A stretch of DNA of 13,480 nucleotides from an uncultured Lachnospiraceae bacterium (GTDB lineage: Bacteria; Bacillota; Clostridia; Lachnospirales; Lachnospiraceae): the NCBI GenBank assembly GCA_949935685.1, contig CATLGN010000019.1:1-13480 (forward strand), in the 5' to 3' direction. Shown here one piece after another: positions 1 through 7,773 of this stretch; position 1 is the stretch's first letter, and every line of letters starts with the position of its first letter. A program made the translations under genes and the position numbers. The notes under the pieces are model-generated. The model saw only the letters and a list, made by a program, of their open reading frames with translations. It was not told where the DNA came from and ran no database searches.

Positions 1-2177
1 CGCGGATTATCGCGCGGGTGAGCAGAGTCAGTGCGGACGGCGAAACAGTCACGGGCAATGTGGAGTCGACGCTTGGCCGGTTTATTTTCAATGAAATACT
101 GCCGCAGGATCTCGGCTTTGTGGATCGGAGCGATCCGGAAAATCTGTTAAAACTGGAAGTGGATTTCCATGTGGGGAAAAAGGGCCTGAAACAGATTCTG
201 GAGAAGGTAATCAACACGCATGGGGCGTCCAAAACAGCGGAAGTGCTGGACGACATCAAGTCCACCGGCTATAAATATTCCACGCAGGCGGCTATGACCG
301 TATCGATCTCCGATATGACAGTGCCGGCGCAGAAACAGCAGATGTTGAATGAAGCGCAGATGACGGTGGATAAGATTTCCCAGAATTTCCGGCGCGGACT
401 GATTACGGAGGAAGAACGTTACCGGGCCGTGGTGGAAACCTGGAATGAAACGGATAAAGAACTGACAGACGTGCTGCTGGCGGGTCTGGACAAATATAAC
501 AATATCTTTATGATGGCGGATTCCGGCGCCCGTGGTTCCAATCAGCAGATCAAGCAGCTCGCGGGCATGCGCGGTCTGATGGCGGATACGACGGGGCGGA
601 CAATCGAACTGCCGATCAAGTCCAATTTCCGTGAGGGACTGGACGTACTGGAATACTTTATGTCGGCGCACGGCGCCCGCAAGGGTCTGTCCGATACGGC
701 GCTGCGTACGGCCGATTCCGGTTATCTGACACGGCGTATGGTGGACGTGTCGCAGGAACTGATTATCCGGGAAGTAGACTGCTCCGAGGGGCGGGATGAG
801 ATACCGGGTATGACGGTAAAAGCCTTTATGGATGGCAAGGAAGTGATCGAAGGTCTGAAGGACAGAATCACCGGCCGGTTTTCCTGCGAGGAGATCCGCG
901 ACAGAGACGGCAATGTGATCGTAAAGAAGAACCATATGATTACGCCGAGCCGGGCGGCGCGTATTCTGAGCACCGGCGTAAATGAAAAGGGCGAGCCGGT
1001 GGAAGCGGTAAAAATCCGTACGATTCTCGGCTGTCGTTCCCATAACGGGATCTGTGCAAAATGCTACGGCGCGAATATGGCGACTGGGGAGCCGGTGCAG
1101 GTCGGCGAGGCGGTGGGTATCATAGCCGCACAGTCGATCGGGGAGCCGGGTACACAGCTTACCATGCGTACTTTCCACACCGGCGGCGTGGCCGGCGATG
1201 ATATTACACAGGGTCTTCCCCGTGTGGAGGAGCTTTTCGAGGCCAGAAAACCGAAAGGGCTTGCGATTATCGCGGAGTTCGGCGGCGAGGCGGAAATCCG
1301 GGATACCAAGAAAAAACGGGAAATCGTTATCACCAACCACGAGACAGGGGAGAGCAAGGCATACCTGATTCCCTACGGTTCCCGTATCAAGATACTGGAC
1401 GGCGCCATTCTGGAAGCGGGCGACGAGCTGACAGAAGGAAGCGTAAACCCGCATGATCTGCTGAAGATCAAGGGTATCCGCGCCGTACAGGATTATATGC
1501 TCCGTGAGGTACAGCGTGTGTATCGTCTGCAGGGCGTTGACATCAGCGATAAGCATATCGAAGTGATTGTGCGTCAGATGCTGAAAAAGACACGCATTGA
1601 AAACAGCGGCGACACGGAATTCCTGCCGGGCACGCTGGTGGATGTGCTTGATTTCGAAGAGATCAATGAACAGCTTGTCGCAGAGGGCAAAGAGCCGGCA
1701 GAGGGCAGGCAGGTTATGCTCGGAATTACCAAGGCGGCGCTGGCGACGAACTCCTTCTTATCGGCCGCATCCTTCCAGGAGACGACCAAGGTGCTGACAG
1801 AGGCGGCCATCAAGGGCAAGGTCGATAATCTGATCGGTCTGAAAGAGAACATTATTATCGGAAAGCTCATTCCTGCCGGCACGGGTATGAAGCGTTACCG
1901 GAACGTACAGCTCAGTACGGACGCGGAGCTGCAGGACACCTTTTCTTTTGACGAAGAAACGGATGATTTTGATTTGACGGACGATGGGGAAATGCCGGAG
2001 GACGATAGGGAACCGGAAGCGGATTTTGACGACGAACCGGATGATGCGGAGACGGAAGCGGATTTTGCGGAGGACGATGATCTCTCCGGGGAGGCAGATG
2101 ACTTTTCCGACGCGGACGATGATTTTGTTGAAGAGGAAGAAGACGCCGGCAGTATAAAGGAAGGCGAGCTGGTGTAG
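1..2177 (+). CDS. rpoC: DNA-directed RNA polymerase subunit beta' (C-terminal part, 5' truncated by window)
   Basis: This is the distal part of the beta' subunit, which forms the active-site clamp of RNA polymerase. The reading frame is open from base 3 and the true start lies upstream of the window. Visible are the bridge-helix block [18 protein letters not shown] (about residue 165 counting from the codon at 18), the following [20 protein letters not shown] block, the second zinc site (Cys 255, 339, 346, 349 in the same numbering) and the trigger-loop-side segment [20 protein letters not shown]. The catalytic NADFDGD motif lies upstream and is not seen. After the last conserved segment ([12 protein letters not shown]) comes a tail of about 75 residues (from base 1950) in which I count 41 Asp/Glu against two basic residues, with a repeated EADF-type unit. 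The stop is TAG at 2175. A terminator and then rpsL follow; I see no L7Ae-like gene between them, unlike the Bacillus order. Identity is certain from sequence motifs. Confidence 0.98.
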   Translation, partial: RIIARVSRVSADGETVTGNVESTLGRFIFNEILPQDLGFVDRSDPENLLKLEVDFHVGKKGLKQILEKVINTHGASKTAEVLDDIKSTGYKYSTQAAMTVSISDMTVPAQKQQMLNEAQMTVDKISQNFRRGLITEEERYRAVVETWNETDKELTDVLLAGLDKYNNIFMMADSGARGSNQQIKQLAGMRGLMADTTGRTIELPIKSNFREGLDVLEYFMSAHGARKGLSDTALRTADSGYLTRRMVDVSQELIIREVDCSEGRDEIPGMTVKAFMDGKEVIEGLKDRITGRFSCEEIRDRDGNVIVKKNHMITPSRAARILSTGVNEKGEPVEAVKIRTILGCRSHNGICAKCYGANMATGEPVQVGEAVGIIAAQSIGEPGTQLTMRTFHTGGVAGDDITQGLPRVEELFEARKPKGLAIIAEFGGEAEIRDTKKKREIVITNHETGESKAYLIPYGSRIKILDGAILEAGDELTEGSVNPHDLLKIKGIRAVQDYMLREVQRVYRLQGVDISDKHIEVIVRQMLKKTRIENSGDTEFLPGTLVDVLDFEEINEQLVAEGKEPAEGRQVMLGITKAALATNSFLSAASFQETTKVLTEAAIKGKVDNLIGLKENIIIGKLIPAGTGMKRYRNVQLSTDAELQDTFSFDEETDDFDLTDDGEMPEDDREPEADFDDEPDDAETEADFAEDDDLSGEADDFSDADDDFVEEEEDAGSIKEGELV

Positions 2178-2190
2178 GAAGATGATTTGC

Positions 2191-2252
2191 GAACGGCGCG
2201 GGGCTTATGGGAGTACGGCGCGCGCCGTTCACAAAACCGCGCCTGTTTTTTT
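2191..2252 (+). terminator. rpoC intrinsic terminator region with alternative pairings
   Basis: GAACGGCGCG (2191-2200) is perfectly complementary to CGCGCCGTTC (2221-2230). The terminator-like fold instead uses CCGCGCC (2237-2243), which precedes a T run at 2246-2252. It can pair with GGCGCGG (2195-2201), or its CGCGCC can pair with GGCGCG (2217-2222). These folds compete for the same bases. A terminator function is likely. Attenuation by switching between folds is only a possibility. Confidence 0.7.
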
Positions 2253-2279
2253 ACCGGCGCAGCAGAATAAAAAATTTTG

Positions 2280-2308
2280 TTGACAATGCATTTGTAAACA
2301 CGTATACT
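2280..2308 (+). promoter_or_regulatory. sigma-A promoter of the rpsL-rpsG-fusA operon
   Basis: TTGACA (2280-2285) and TATACT (2303-2308) are separated by exactly 17 bp. This is a perfect -35 and a 5/6 -10. Transcription would start near 2315, giving a leader of about 80 nt before rpsL. Its position between the rpoC terminator and rpsL makes it the main str operon promoter here. Confidence 0.88.
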
Positions 2309-2335
2309 ATCTTAGTGTGCATGCAAATGCATTGT
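2283..2335. repeat. 12-bp perfect inverted repeat flanking the rpsL -10 box
   Basis: ACAATGCATTTG (2283-2294) and CAAATGCATTGT (2324-2335) are exact reverse complements, with centres about 41 bp apart. Each arm carries the palindrome ATGCAT, so the arms also resemble direct repeats. The left arm overlaps the end of the -35 box and lies upstream of the predicted start of transcription. The pair therefore cannot fold as one RNA hairpin in this transcript and would more naturally be a DNA operator. Function is unknown. Confidence 0.6.
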
Positions 2336-2350
2336 TTTTGCATTGCGCAT
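2322..2350 (+). promoter_or_regulatory. 5' leader hairpin of the rpsL transcript
   Basis: AATGCA (2326-2331) pairs with TGCATT (2339-2344) across a 7-nt loop. The stem can be extended by two more base pairs past a bulged A. It would form near the 5' end of the predicted mRNA and could protect it or bind a regulator. It is small and AT-rich, so this is a tentative call. Confidence 0.35.
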
Positions 2351-2393
2351 AAGAAACTATCATTCCATTATACTATGAAAGAGGTGAAACAGA

Positions 2394-2813
2394 ATGCCAA
2401 CATTTAACCAGTTAGTAAGAAAAGGTCGTCAGACATCTGTAAAGAAGTCCACAGCTCCGGCGCTGCAGAGAGGATACAATTCCCTGCGCAAGAAAGCGAT
2501 CGAGACTTCTTCTCCCCAGAAGAGGGGTGTGTGCACAGCCGTAAAGACTGCGACACCGAAGAAGCCGAACTCCGCGCTCCGTAAGATTGCCAGAGTACGT
2601 CTTTCCAACGGAATCGAAGTTACCAGTTATATCCCGGGCGAAGGCCACAACTTACAGGAGCACAGCGTTGTTCTCGTAAGGGGCGGCAGGGTAAAGGACT
2701 TACCCGGTACAAGATACCATGTCATCAGAGGTACGCTTGATACCGCCGGCGTTGCGAACAGAAGACAGGCCCGTTCCAAATATGGTGCCAAGAGACCGAA
2801 AGCTGCAAAATAA
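2394..2813 (+). CDS. rpsL: 30S ribosomal protein S12
   Basis: S12 sits at the decoding centre of the small subunit and controls accuracy. The 139-residue product starts [12 protein letters not shown] and contains [41 protein letters not shown] and the [10 protein letters not shown] end, all diagnostic. It is about 15 residues longer than the E. coli protein; most of the difference is an insertion between LVRK and PQKRGV, as in Bacillus. Lys56 and Lys101, corresponding to E. coli Lys43 and Lys88, are both lysine, so neither classical streptomycin-resistance change is present. The ATG at 2394 has AGAGGTG (2380-2386) seven bases upstream. It is the first gene after its own promoter; rpsG follows after 144 bases. 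Confidence 0.98.
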   Translation: MPTFNQLVRKGRQTSVKKSTAPALQRGYNSLRKKAIETSSPQKRGVCTAVKTATPKKPNSALRKIARVRLSNGIEVTSYIPGEGHNLQEHSVVLVRGGRVKDLPGTRYHVIRGTLDTAGVANRRQARSKYGAKRPKAAK

Positions 2814-2924
2814 GCGGGCGTGTGAATTGCCTGCAAGTACCACAAATAAGCTGATTAGAAAAGTGTTGGAATTTTGTTATAAGATTACCGCACGAACACA
2901 GATTACAATTGTGAGTACCGATGA

Positions 2925-3428
<504 letters not shown>

Positions 3429-3442
3429 AGGAGGAATAATCC

Positions 3443-5560
3443 TTGGCTGGAAGAGAGTATCCATTAGAGAGAACCAGAAATATCGGTATTATGGCGCATA
3501 TCGATGCGGGCAAAACCACATTGACGGAGCGTATCCTGTACTATACCGGTGTAAATTATAAAATTGGCGATACCCACGAGGGAACTGCGACGATGGACTG
3601 GATGGCTCAGGAGCAGGAGCGGGGTATTACGATCACATCAGCCGCAACCACCTGTCACTGGACATTGGAAGAGAACGGGAAGCCGAAGGAGGGCGCGCCG
3701 GAACATCGTATCAATATTATTGATACGCCCGGTCACGTTGACTTCACGGTTGAGGTAGAGCGTTCCCTGCGTGTGCTGGATGGCGCTGTGGGTGTGTTCT
3801 GTGCCAAAGGCGGTGTGGAGCCGCAGTCGGAAAATGTATGGCGTCAGGCTGATACGTACAATGTACCGCGAATGGCATTTATTAATAAGATGGACATTCT
3901 GGGTGCGAACTTTTACGGCGCCGTAGATCAGATTAAAACAAGACTGGGTAAGAATGCCATTATTCTTCAGCTCCCGATCGGGAAAGAAGATGATTTCCAG
4001 GGCATTATCGACCTGTTTGAAATGAAAGCCTATATCTATAACGACGATAAGGGCGACGATATTACCATTACCGACATCCCGGAAGATATGAAAGATGACG
4101 CGGAATTGTATCATACCGAGCTGGTAGAGAAGATCTGCGAGCTGGACGATGATCTGATGATGGTATATCTGGAAGGGGAGGAACCTTCCATAGAAGATAT
4201 GAAAGCGGCGCTCCGCAAGGGCACCTGCGAATGTACGGCGGTCCCGGTATGCTGCGGTTCCGCATACAGAAACAAAGGCGTGCAGAAACTGCTGGATGCA
4301 ATTCTTGAATTTATGCCTGCGCCGACGGACATCCCTGCCATTAAGGGAACCGATCTGGACGGCAATGAAGTGGAGCGGCATTCTTCCGATGACGAACCGT
4401 TTTCCGCGCTTGCCTTTAAGATTATGGCCGATCCCTATGTCGGGAAACTGGCATTCTTCCGTGTGTATTCCGGCACGATGAACTCTGGTTCCTATGTGCT
4501 GAATGCGACAAAGGGCAAGAAAGAACGTGTGGGACGTATCCTGCAGATGCATGCGAACAAGAGAGCGGAGCTGGACAAGGTATATTCCGGTGACATCGCG
4601 GCGGCGGTAGGCTTTAAGTTTACGACGACGGGCGATACGATCTGTGACGATCAGCATCCGGTTATCCTTGAGTCGATGGAATTCCCGGAACCGGTTATCG
4701 AACTGGCAATCGAGCCGAAGACAAAAGCCGGACAGGGAAAGATGGGCGAAGCGCTGGCAAAACTGGCAGAGGAAGATCCGACGTTCCGTGCGCATACGAA
4801 TCAGGAGACAGGCCAGACGATTATCGCCGGCATGGGCGAGCTGCATCTGGAAATTATCGTGGACAGACTGCTGCGTGAATTTAAGGTGGAAGCCAATGTA
4901 GGCGCGCCGCAGGTTGCTTATAAAGAAGCGATCACGAAAGAAGTGGAAGTGGACAGCAAGTATGCGAAGCAGTCCGGCGGACGTGGCCAGTACGGACATT
5001 GTAAAGTCAGATTTGCACCGATGGACGCCAATGGAGAAGAACTGTTCAAGTTCGAATCTTCGGTTGTGGGCGGTGCGATTCCCAAAGAATATATTCCTGC
5101 CGTTGGCGAAGGAATCGAAGAAGCCACCAAAGCAGGTATCCTGGGCGGGTTCCCGGTTGTGGGCGTATACGCCAATGTTTACGACGGGTCCTACCATGAG
5201 GTCGACTCTTCGGAAATGGCGTTCCATATCGCAGGTTCCCTTGCTTTCAAGGAAGCGATGCAGAAAGCGGCGCCGGTGCTGCTCGAGCCTATTATGAAGG
5301 TGGAAGTGACAATGCCGGAAGAATATATGGGCGATGTCATCGGTGACATCAATTCCCGCCGTGGACGGATTGAGGGAATGGAAGACATCGGCGGCGGCAA
5401 GATGGTAAAAGCGTTTGTACCGCTTGCGGAAATGTTCGGTTATTCCACCGATCTGCGTTCCAAAACGCAGGGCCGCGGCAACTATTCCATGTTCTTCGAG
5501 AAATATGAACAGGTTCCGAAGAACGTACAGGAAAAGGTGCTGGCTGCAAAGGGAAAATAG
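3443..5560 (+). CDS. fusA: Translation elongation factor G
   Basis: EF-G is the cytosolic GTPase that drives ribosomal translocation and, with RRF, ribosome recycling. The 705 residues are full length. The GTPase domain shows the P-loop AHIDAGKT (residues 18-25), switch I RGITIT, DTPGH (94-98) and NKMD (148-151). Later domains include [10 protein letters not shown] (domain III) and the domain IV segment [13 protein letters not shown] plus [13 protein letters not shown], and it ends in the C-terminal domain V. The start is TTG at 3443: AAGGAGG (3428-3434) lies 8 bases upstream and the encoded start matches family N termini ([15 protein letters not shown]). Only 14 bases separate it from rpsG, so it is cotranscribed. 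No terminator is visible before tuf. Confidence 0.98.
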   Translation: MAGREYPLERTRNIGIMAHIDAGKTTLTERILYYTGVNYKIGDTHEGTATMDWMAQEQERGITITSAATTCHWTLEENGKPKEGAPEHRINIIDTPGHVDFTVEVERSLRVLDGAVGVFCAKGGVEPQSENVWRQADTYNVPRMAFINKMDILGANFYGAVDQIKTRLGKNAIILQLPIGKEDDFQGIIDLFEMKAYIYNDDKGDDITITDIPEDMKDDAELYHTELVEKICELDDDLMMVYLEGEEPSIEDMKAALRKGTCECTAVPVCCGSAYRNKGVQKLLDAILEFMPAPTDIPAIKGTDLDGNEVERHSSDDEPFSALAFKIMADPYVGKLAFFRVYSGTMNSGSYVLNATKGKKERVGRILQMHANKRAELDKVYSGDIAAAVGFKFTTTGDTICDDQHPVILESMEFPEPVIELAIEPKTKAGQGKMGEALAKLAEEDPTFRAHTNQETGQTIIAGMGELHLEIIVDRLLREFKVEANVGAPQVAYKEAITKEVEVDSKYAKQSGGRGQYGHCKVRFAPMDANGEELFKFESSVVGGAIPKEYIPAVGEGIEEATKAGILGGFPVVGVYANVYDGSYHEVDSSEMAFHIAGSLAFKEAMQKAAPVLLEPIMKVEVTMPEEYMGDVIGDINSRRGRIEGMEDIGGGKMVKAFVPLAEMFGYSTDLRSKTQGRGNYSMFFEKYEQVPKNVQEKVLAAKGK

Positions 5561-5570
5561 GAAAAAATAC

Positions 5571-5599
5571 TTGAAATATTTGCCTGAGTTTACTATAAT
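5571..5599 (+). promoter_or_regulatory. sigma-A promoter of tuf
   Basis: TTGAAA (5571-5576) and a consensus TATAAT (5594-5599) are spaced by 17 bp, starting 10 bases after the fusA stop. Transcription would begin near 5606, leaving a leader of about 79 nt. This gives tuf independent expression in addition to readthrough from the str operon. Confidence 0.85.
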
Positions 5600-5684
5600 C
5601 AGTGGTAGACGGGTTAAGGGAACGAGTATATATTTCGAAACAAAACAATGAAAGAAAAAGCAAAATTAAGGAGGAACATCCAAA

Positions 5685-6872
5685 ATGGCTAAAGCTAAAT
5701 TTGACAGAACCAAAACGCATTGCAATATTGGTACCATTGGTCATGTTGACCACGGTAAAACAACTCTGACAGCGGCTATTACAAAAGTGCTTGCTACCAG
5801 AGTAGAAGGCAATACGGCAACAGATTTTGAAAACATTGACAAGGCTCCGGAAGAGAGAGAAAGAGGTATCACAATCTCTACCGCTCACGTTGAGTATTCT
5901 ACAAACAACAGACACTATGCACACGTTGACTGCCCTGGCCACGCTGACTATGTAAAGAACATGATCACCGGTGCGGCACAGATGGACGGCGCTATTCTTG
6001 TAGTAGCAGCAACAGACGGTGTTATGGCGCAGACAAAAGAGCACATCCTTCTGTCCCGTCAGGTAGGCGTACCGTATATCATCGTATTCCTGAACAAATG
6101 CGATATGGTAGACGACCCTGAACTGATCGAACTGGTTGAAATGGAAGTAACGGAGCAGCTGGAAGAGTATGGCTTCAATGACTGTCCGATTATCAAAGGT
6201 TCCGCACTGAAAGCTCTGGAAGATCCGAGCGGCGAGTGGGGCGATAAGATTATGGAACTGATGGATACTGTTGACGAGTATATCCCGGATCCGGAAAGAG
6301 CAACTGACAAGCCTTTCCTGATGCCTGTCGAGGATGTATTCACGATCACAGGCCGTGGTACGGTTGCTACAGGCCGTGTAGAGCGTGGTACACTGCATCT
6401 GAATGAAGAAGTTGAAATCGTTGGTATCAAAGAAGAGACTCGTAAGACAGTTGTTACCGGTATCGAAATGTTCCGTAAGCTGCTTGACGAGGCACAGGCT
6501 GGTGATAACATCGGCGCACTGCTTCGCGGCGTACAGAGAACAGAGATCGAAAGAGGCCAGGTTCTTTCCAAACCCGGCAGCGTTACCTGCCATAAGAAAT
6601 TTACGGCTCAGGTTTACGTTCTGACAAAGGACGAGGGTGGACGTCATACACCTTTCTTCAATAACTACAGACCGCAGTTCTATTTCAGAACAACGGACGT
6701 TACAGGCGTTTGCAACCTTCCGGAAGGAACGGAAATGTGCATGCCTGGCGATAATGTAGAGATGAGCATCGAGCTGATTCATCCGATCGCTATGGAGCAG
6801 GGTCTTACGTTCGCTATCCGTGAGGGTGGTCGAACAGTAGGTTCCGGCCGTGTGGCTACGATTATCGAGTAA
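5685..6872 (+). CDS. tuf: Translation elongation factor Tu
   Basis: EF-Tu is the GTPase that delivers aminoacyl-tRNA to the ribosomal A site and is among the most abundant cytosolic proteins. The 395-residue product shows the P-loop GHVDHGKT (19-26), the switch I block [21 protein letters not shown] (82-86), NKCD (137-140), GSALKAL, and the domain II/III blocks [13 protein letters not shown] and [10 protein letters not shown]. The ATG at 5685 has AAGGAGG (5668-5674) ten bases upstream. Codon choice in this gene leans more to GTT, GCT and AAC than in the flanking genes, as expected for very high expression. A dedicated promoter precedes it and a strong hairpin terminator follows. Identity is certain. 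Confidence 0.99.
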   Translation: MAKAKFDRTKTHCNIGTIGHVDHGKTTLTAAITKVLATRVEGNTATDFENIDKAPEERERGITISTAHVEYSTNNRHYAHVDCPGHADYVKNMITGAAQMDGAILVVAATDGVMAQTKEHILLSRQVGVPYIIVFLNKCDMVDDPELIELVEMEVTEQLEEYGFNDCPIIKGSALKALEDPSGEWGDKIMELMDTVDEYIPDPERATDKPFLMPVEDVFTITGRGTVATGRVERGTLHLNEEVEIVGIKEETRKTVVTGIEMFRKLLDEAQAGDNIGALLRGVQRTEIERGQVLSKPGSVTCHKKFTAQVYVLTKDEGGRHTPFFNNYRPQFYFRTTDVTGVCNLPEGTEMCMPGDNVEMSIELIHPIAMEQGLTFAIREGGRTVGSGRVATIIE

Positions 6873-6898
6873 TACTGATAAACACTGACAAAATGAGG

Positions 6899-6931
6899 AT
6901 ACCCCTTTGAGAAATCAGAGGGGTATTTTTT
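6899..6931 (+). terminator. tuf intrinsic terminator with GAAA tetraloop
   Basis: ATACCCCTTTGA (6899-6910) pairs with TCAGAGGGGTAT (6915-6926) around a GAAA tetraloop. That is 12 pairs including one G-T, and a run of six T follows (6926-6931). It is a strong Rho-independent terminator closing the str region. Confidence 0.95.
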
Positions 6932-6966
6932 GCGTCATGATAACAATTAGTCGGGAAAGATATGTC

Positions 6967-6995
6967 TTGTAAAAATGGCGGTTTGATCTTATAAT
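6967..6995 (+). promoter_or_regulatory. Promoter of the small toxin-like gene
   Basis: TTGTAA (6967-6972) and a consensus TATAAT (6990-6995) are spaced by 17 bp. The start of transcription would be near 7002, giving a leader of about 42 nt before the TTG start at 7044 and a total RNA of about 180 nt to the hairpin at 7152-7173. Confidence 0.75.
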
Positions 6996-7006
6996 GGCTG
7001 TGTTGT

Positions 7007-7039
7007 CACACCCTGGACTGGCAACAGGAAGGGGGTGTG
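7007..7039 (+). promoter_or_regulatory. Leader hairpin sequestering the ribosome site of the small gene
   Basis: CACACCC (7007-7013) is perfectly complementary to GGGTGTG (7033-7039). The right arm includes most of the purine-rich ribosome site AAGGGGGTG just before the TTG start. A second short pairing, TGTTG (7001-7005) with CAACA (7022-7026), is also possible. Translation would be blocked until the stem opens or the RNA is processed, as is known for Fst-type toxin mRNAs. Confidence 0.55.
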
Positions 7040-7043
7040 CCGT

Positions 7044-7139
7044 TTGGAAATATTACTAACCTTTTTGGTTTCCGTCATGGCGAGCATAGTCGGCTACTAT
7101 GTTTGCAAATGGCTGGACGGAAACGACAGTGACAACTAG
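7044..7139 (+). CDS. Small hydrophobic peptide, putative Fst-like type I toxin
   Basis: This 31-residue peptide has a short N terminus (MEILL), one hydrophobic membrane-spanning stretch (about residues 3-20), then CKWLDG and a polar acidic tail NDSDN. The hydrophobic helix, Trp-Leu and charged-tail layout is that of Fst/Ldr-type membrane toxins; the exact family assignment is inference. I chose TTG at 7044 because AAGGGGGTG ends six bases upstream. An in-frame GTG at 7035 overlaps that ribosome site and would add three residues. It has its own promoter, a ribosome-site-sequestering leader, a terminator shared with a convergent antisense RNA, and a repeat matching that RNA's 5' end. The likely role is membrane damage when unrepressed. 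It could instead be a harmless microprotein. Confidence 0.68.
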   Translation: MEILLTFLVSVMASIVGYYVCKWLDGNDSDN

Positions 7140-7211
7140 CCTGAAAGAAAGCCCCGGAGGTGACGCTCCGGGGTTTTCGCTTTTGGCACCGCTTGAAATT
7201 ACCAACCTTTT
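7047..7211. repeat. Direct repeat linking toxin mRNA and antisense RNA
   Basis: TTACTAACCTTTT (7053-7065), in codons 4-8 of the small gene, recurs as TTACCAACCTTTT (7199-7211), each preceded closely by GAAAT (7047-7051 and 7195-7199). The second copy is transcribed from the opposite strand at the very 5' end of the convergent RNA. In RNA the 13 bases pair fully (the one difference becomes G-U), with four more pairs beyond a 2-nt bulge. This matches the direct-repeat logic of the Fst/par locus. Confidence 0.7.
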
Positions 7212-7215
7212 AGCT
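7146..7215 (-). ncRNA. Predicted antisense RNA antitoxin (about 70 nt)
   Basis: A minus-strand promoter at 7222-7250 would start an RNA near 7215 that runs toward the small gene and ends at the shared hairpin 7152-7173. The hairpin is followed on this strand by CTTTCTTTC. The RNA overlaps the 3' end of the toxin mRNA through the terminator, and its 5' end is complementary to the toxin mRNA start region through the direct repeat. No protein is encoded. Both the existence and the ends of the RNA are predictions from the sequence. Confidence 0.6.
7148..7184. terminator. Bidirectional terminator between small gene and antisense RNA
   Basis: CCCCGGAG (7152-7159) pairs with CTCCGGGG (7166-7173) around the loop GTGACG. 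AAAG on the left and TTTT on the right extend the stem. On the + strand TTTTCGCTTTT follows. On the - strand CTTTCTTTC follows, a weaker tract. It is well placed to end both convergent RNAs. Confidence 0.85.
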
Positions 7216-7221
7216 ATCGCC

Positions 7222-7250
7222 ATTATATCATATGCGCGAAGCTATTTCAA
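7222..7250 (-). promoter_or_regulatory. Minus-strand promoter of the antisense RNA
   Basis: On the + strand ATTATA (7222-7227) and TTTCAA (7245-7250) are spaced by 17 bp. Read on the - strand this is TTGAAA, 17 bp, consensus TATAAT. It is the same quality as the tuf promoter and points at the small toxin-like gene. Confidence 0.75.
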
Positions 7251-7299
7251 GTATCCCCGGATTTTCTGTGTTTATGCTTTGTAGGATTACAATACATGA

Positions 7300-7683
7300 A
7301 TGAAACCAGATAAAGAGAAAACTCAAAATGTTCATTCCAGTATGAATCTTCGCAGTAAAATGGAGTTAATCAGGGACTTTCTGCTAAGAATCAATGCACA
7401 GACCGAGGTAGACGGAGACTGGAAGAAGTTTGTGGATGAGCAGAGAGAGAACGACCTCGCTGTTATTATTGAGGAAGAAAAGCTAAAGACGGAAGAAACA
7501 CATAAGTTTATAGACAATTCATTCCGTGATGGCGTGCTAAAGACAACAGGGACAGATATTGACATTATTATGCCTGCGGTGTCTCGTTTTGGCGGTGGAA
7601 ACAGGGCAGAGAGAAAGAAACGTGTTATTGACCGGCTGCTGGCCTACTATGAAAAATATATGGAGCTTGTTTGTATAAAATAG
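7300..7683 (+). pseudogene. hsdR: Remnant of type I restriction enzyme R subunit (C-terminal fragment)
   Basis: The 127-codon reading frame reads like the extreme C-terminal helical region of HsdR proteins: MNLRSKMELIRDFLLRIN, DWKKFVDEQRENDLAVII, EETHKFIDNSFRDG, TGTDIDIIMPAVSRFGGG and a final helix ending in YEKYMELV. Full HsdR subunits run to about 1000 residues and carry nuclease and helicase domains, none of which is present. The frame begins at ATG 7300 directly after a TGA stop, with no ribosome site, and the preceding sequence gives no continuation of HsdR in the forward frames I translated. No hsdM or hsdS is in the window. Its base composition looks more AT-rich than the neighbours. 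I read it as the leftover of a deleted restriction-modification locus. A small translated peptide cannot be excluded. Confidence 0.82.
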
Positions 7684-7773
7684 CGCTATCAGTATCCCAT
7701 GATGCAACTCTGATGCATCCCTGCTTTATGATAAAACAAGCAGGATTCGGCAATCACACAGGAGGAAAGCATC

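Noticed and set aside
147..1556. A 469-codon open frame on the minus strand opposite rpoC
   Set aside because: It is the antisense shadow of a certain gene, with no recognisable motif or ribosome site. The similar long minus-strand frames opposite fusA and tuf are rejected for the same reason.
2321..2407. Possible upstream ORF in the rpsL leader starting ATGCAAATGCAT
   Set aside because: It has no ribosome site, overlaps the rpsL start out of frame, and its start lies in the inverted repeat. A leader peptide is possible but unsupported.
7099..7284. 61-codon + strand ORF across the terminator
   Set aside because: It runs through the shared hairpin and the minus-strand promoter, has no ribosome site, and overlaps the better supported 31-aa gene in another frame.
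7720..7744. CCTGCTT/AAGCAGG hairpin upstream of the deacetylase gene as a terminator of the hsdR remnant
   Set aside because: Only 7 bp with an 11-nt loop and no T run; too weak to call.
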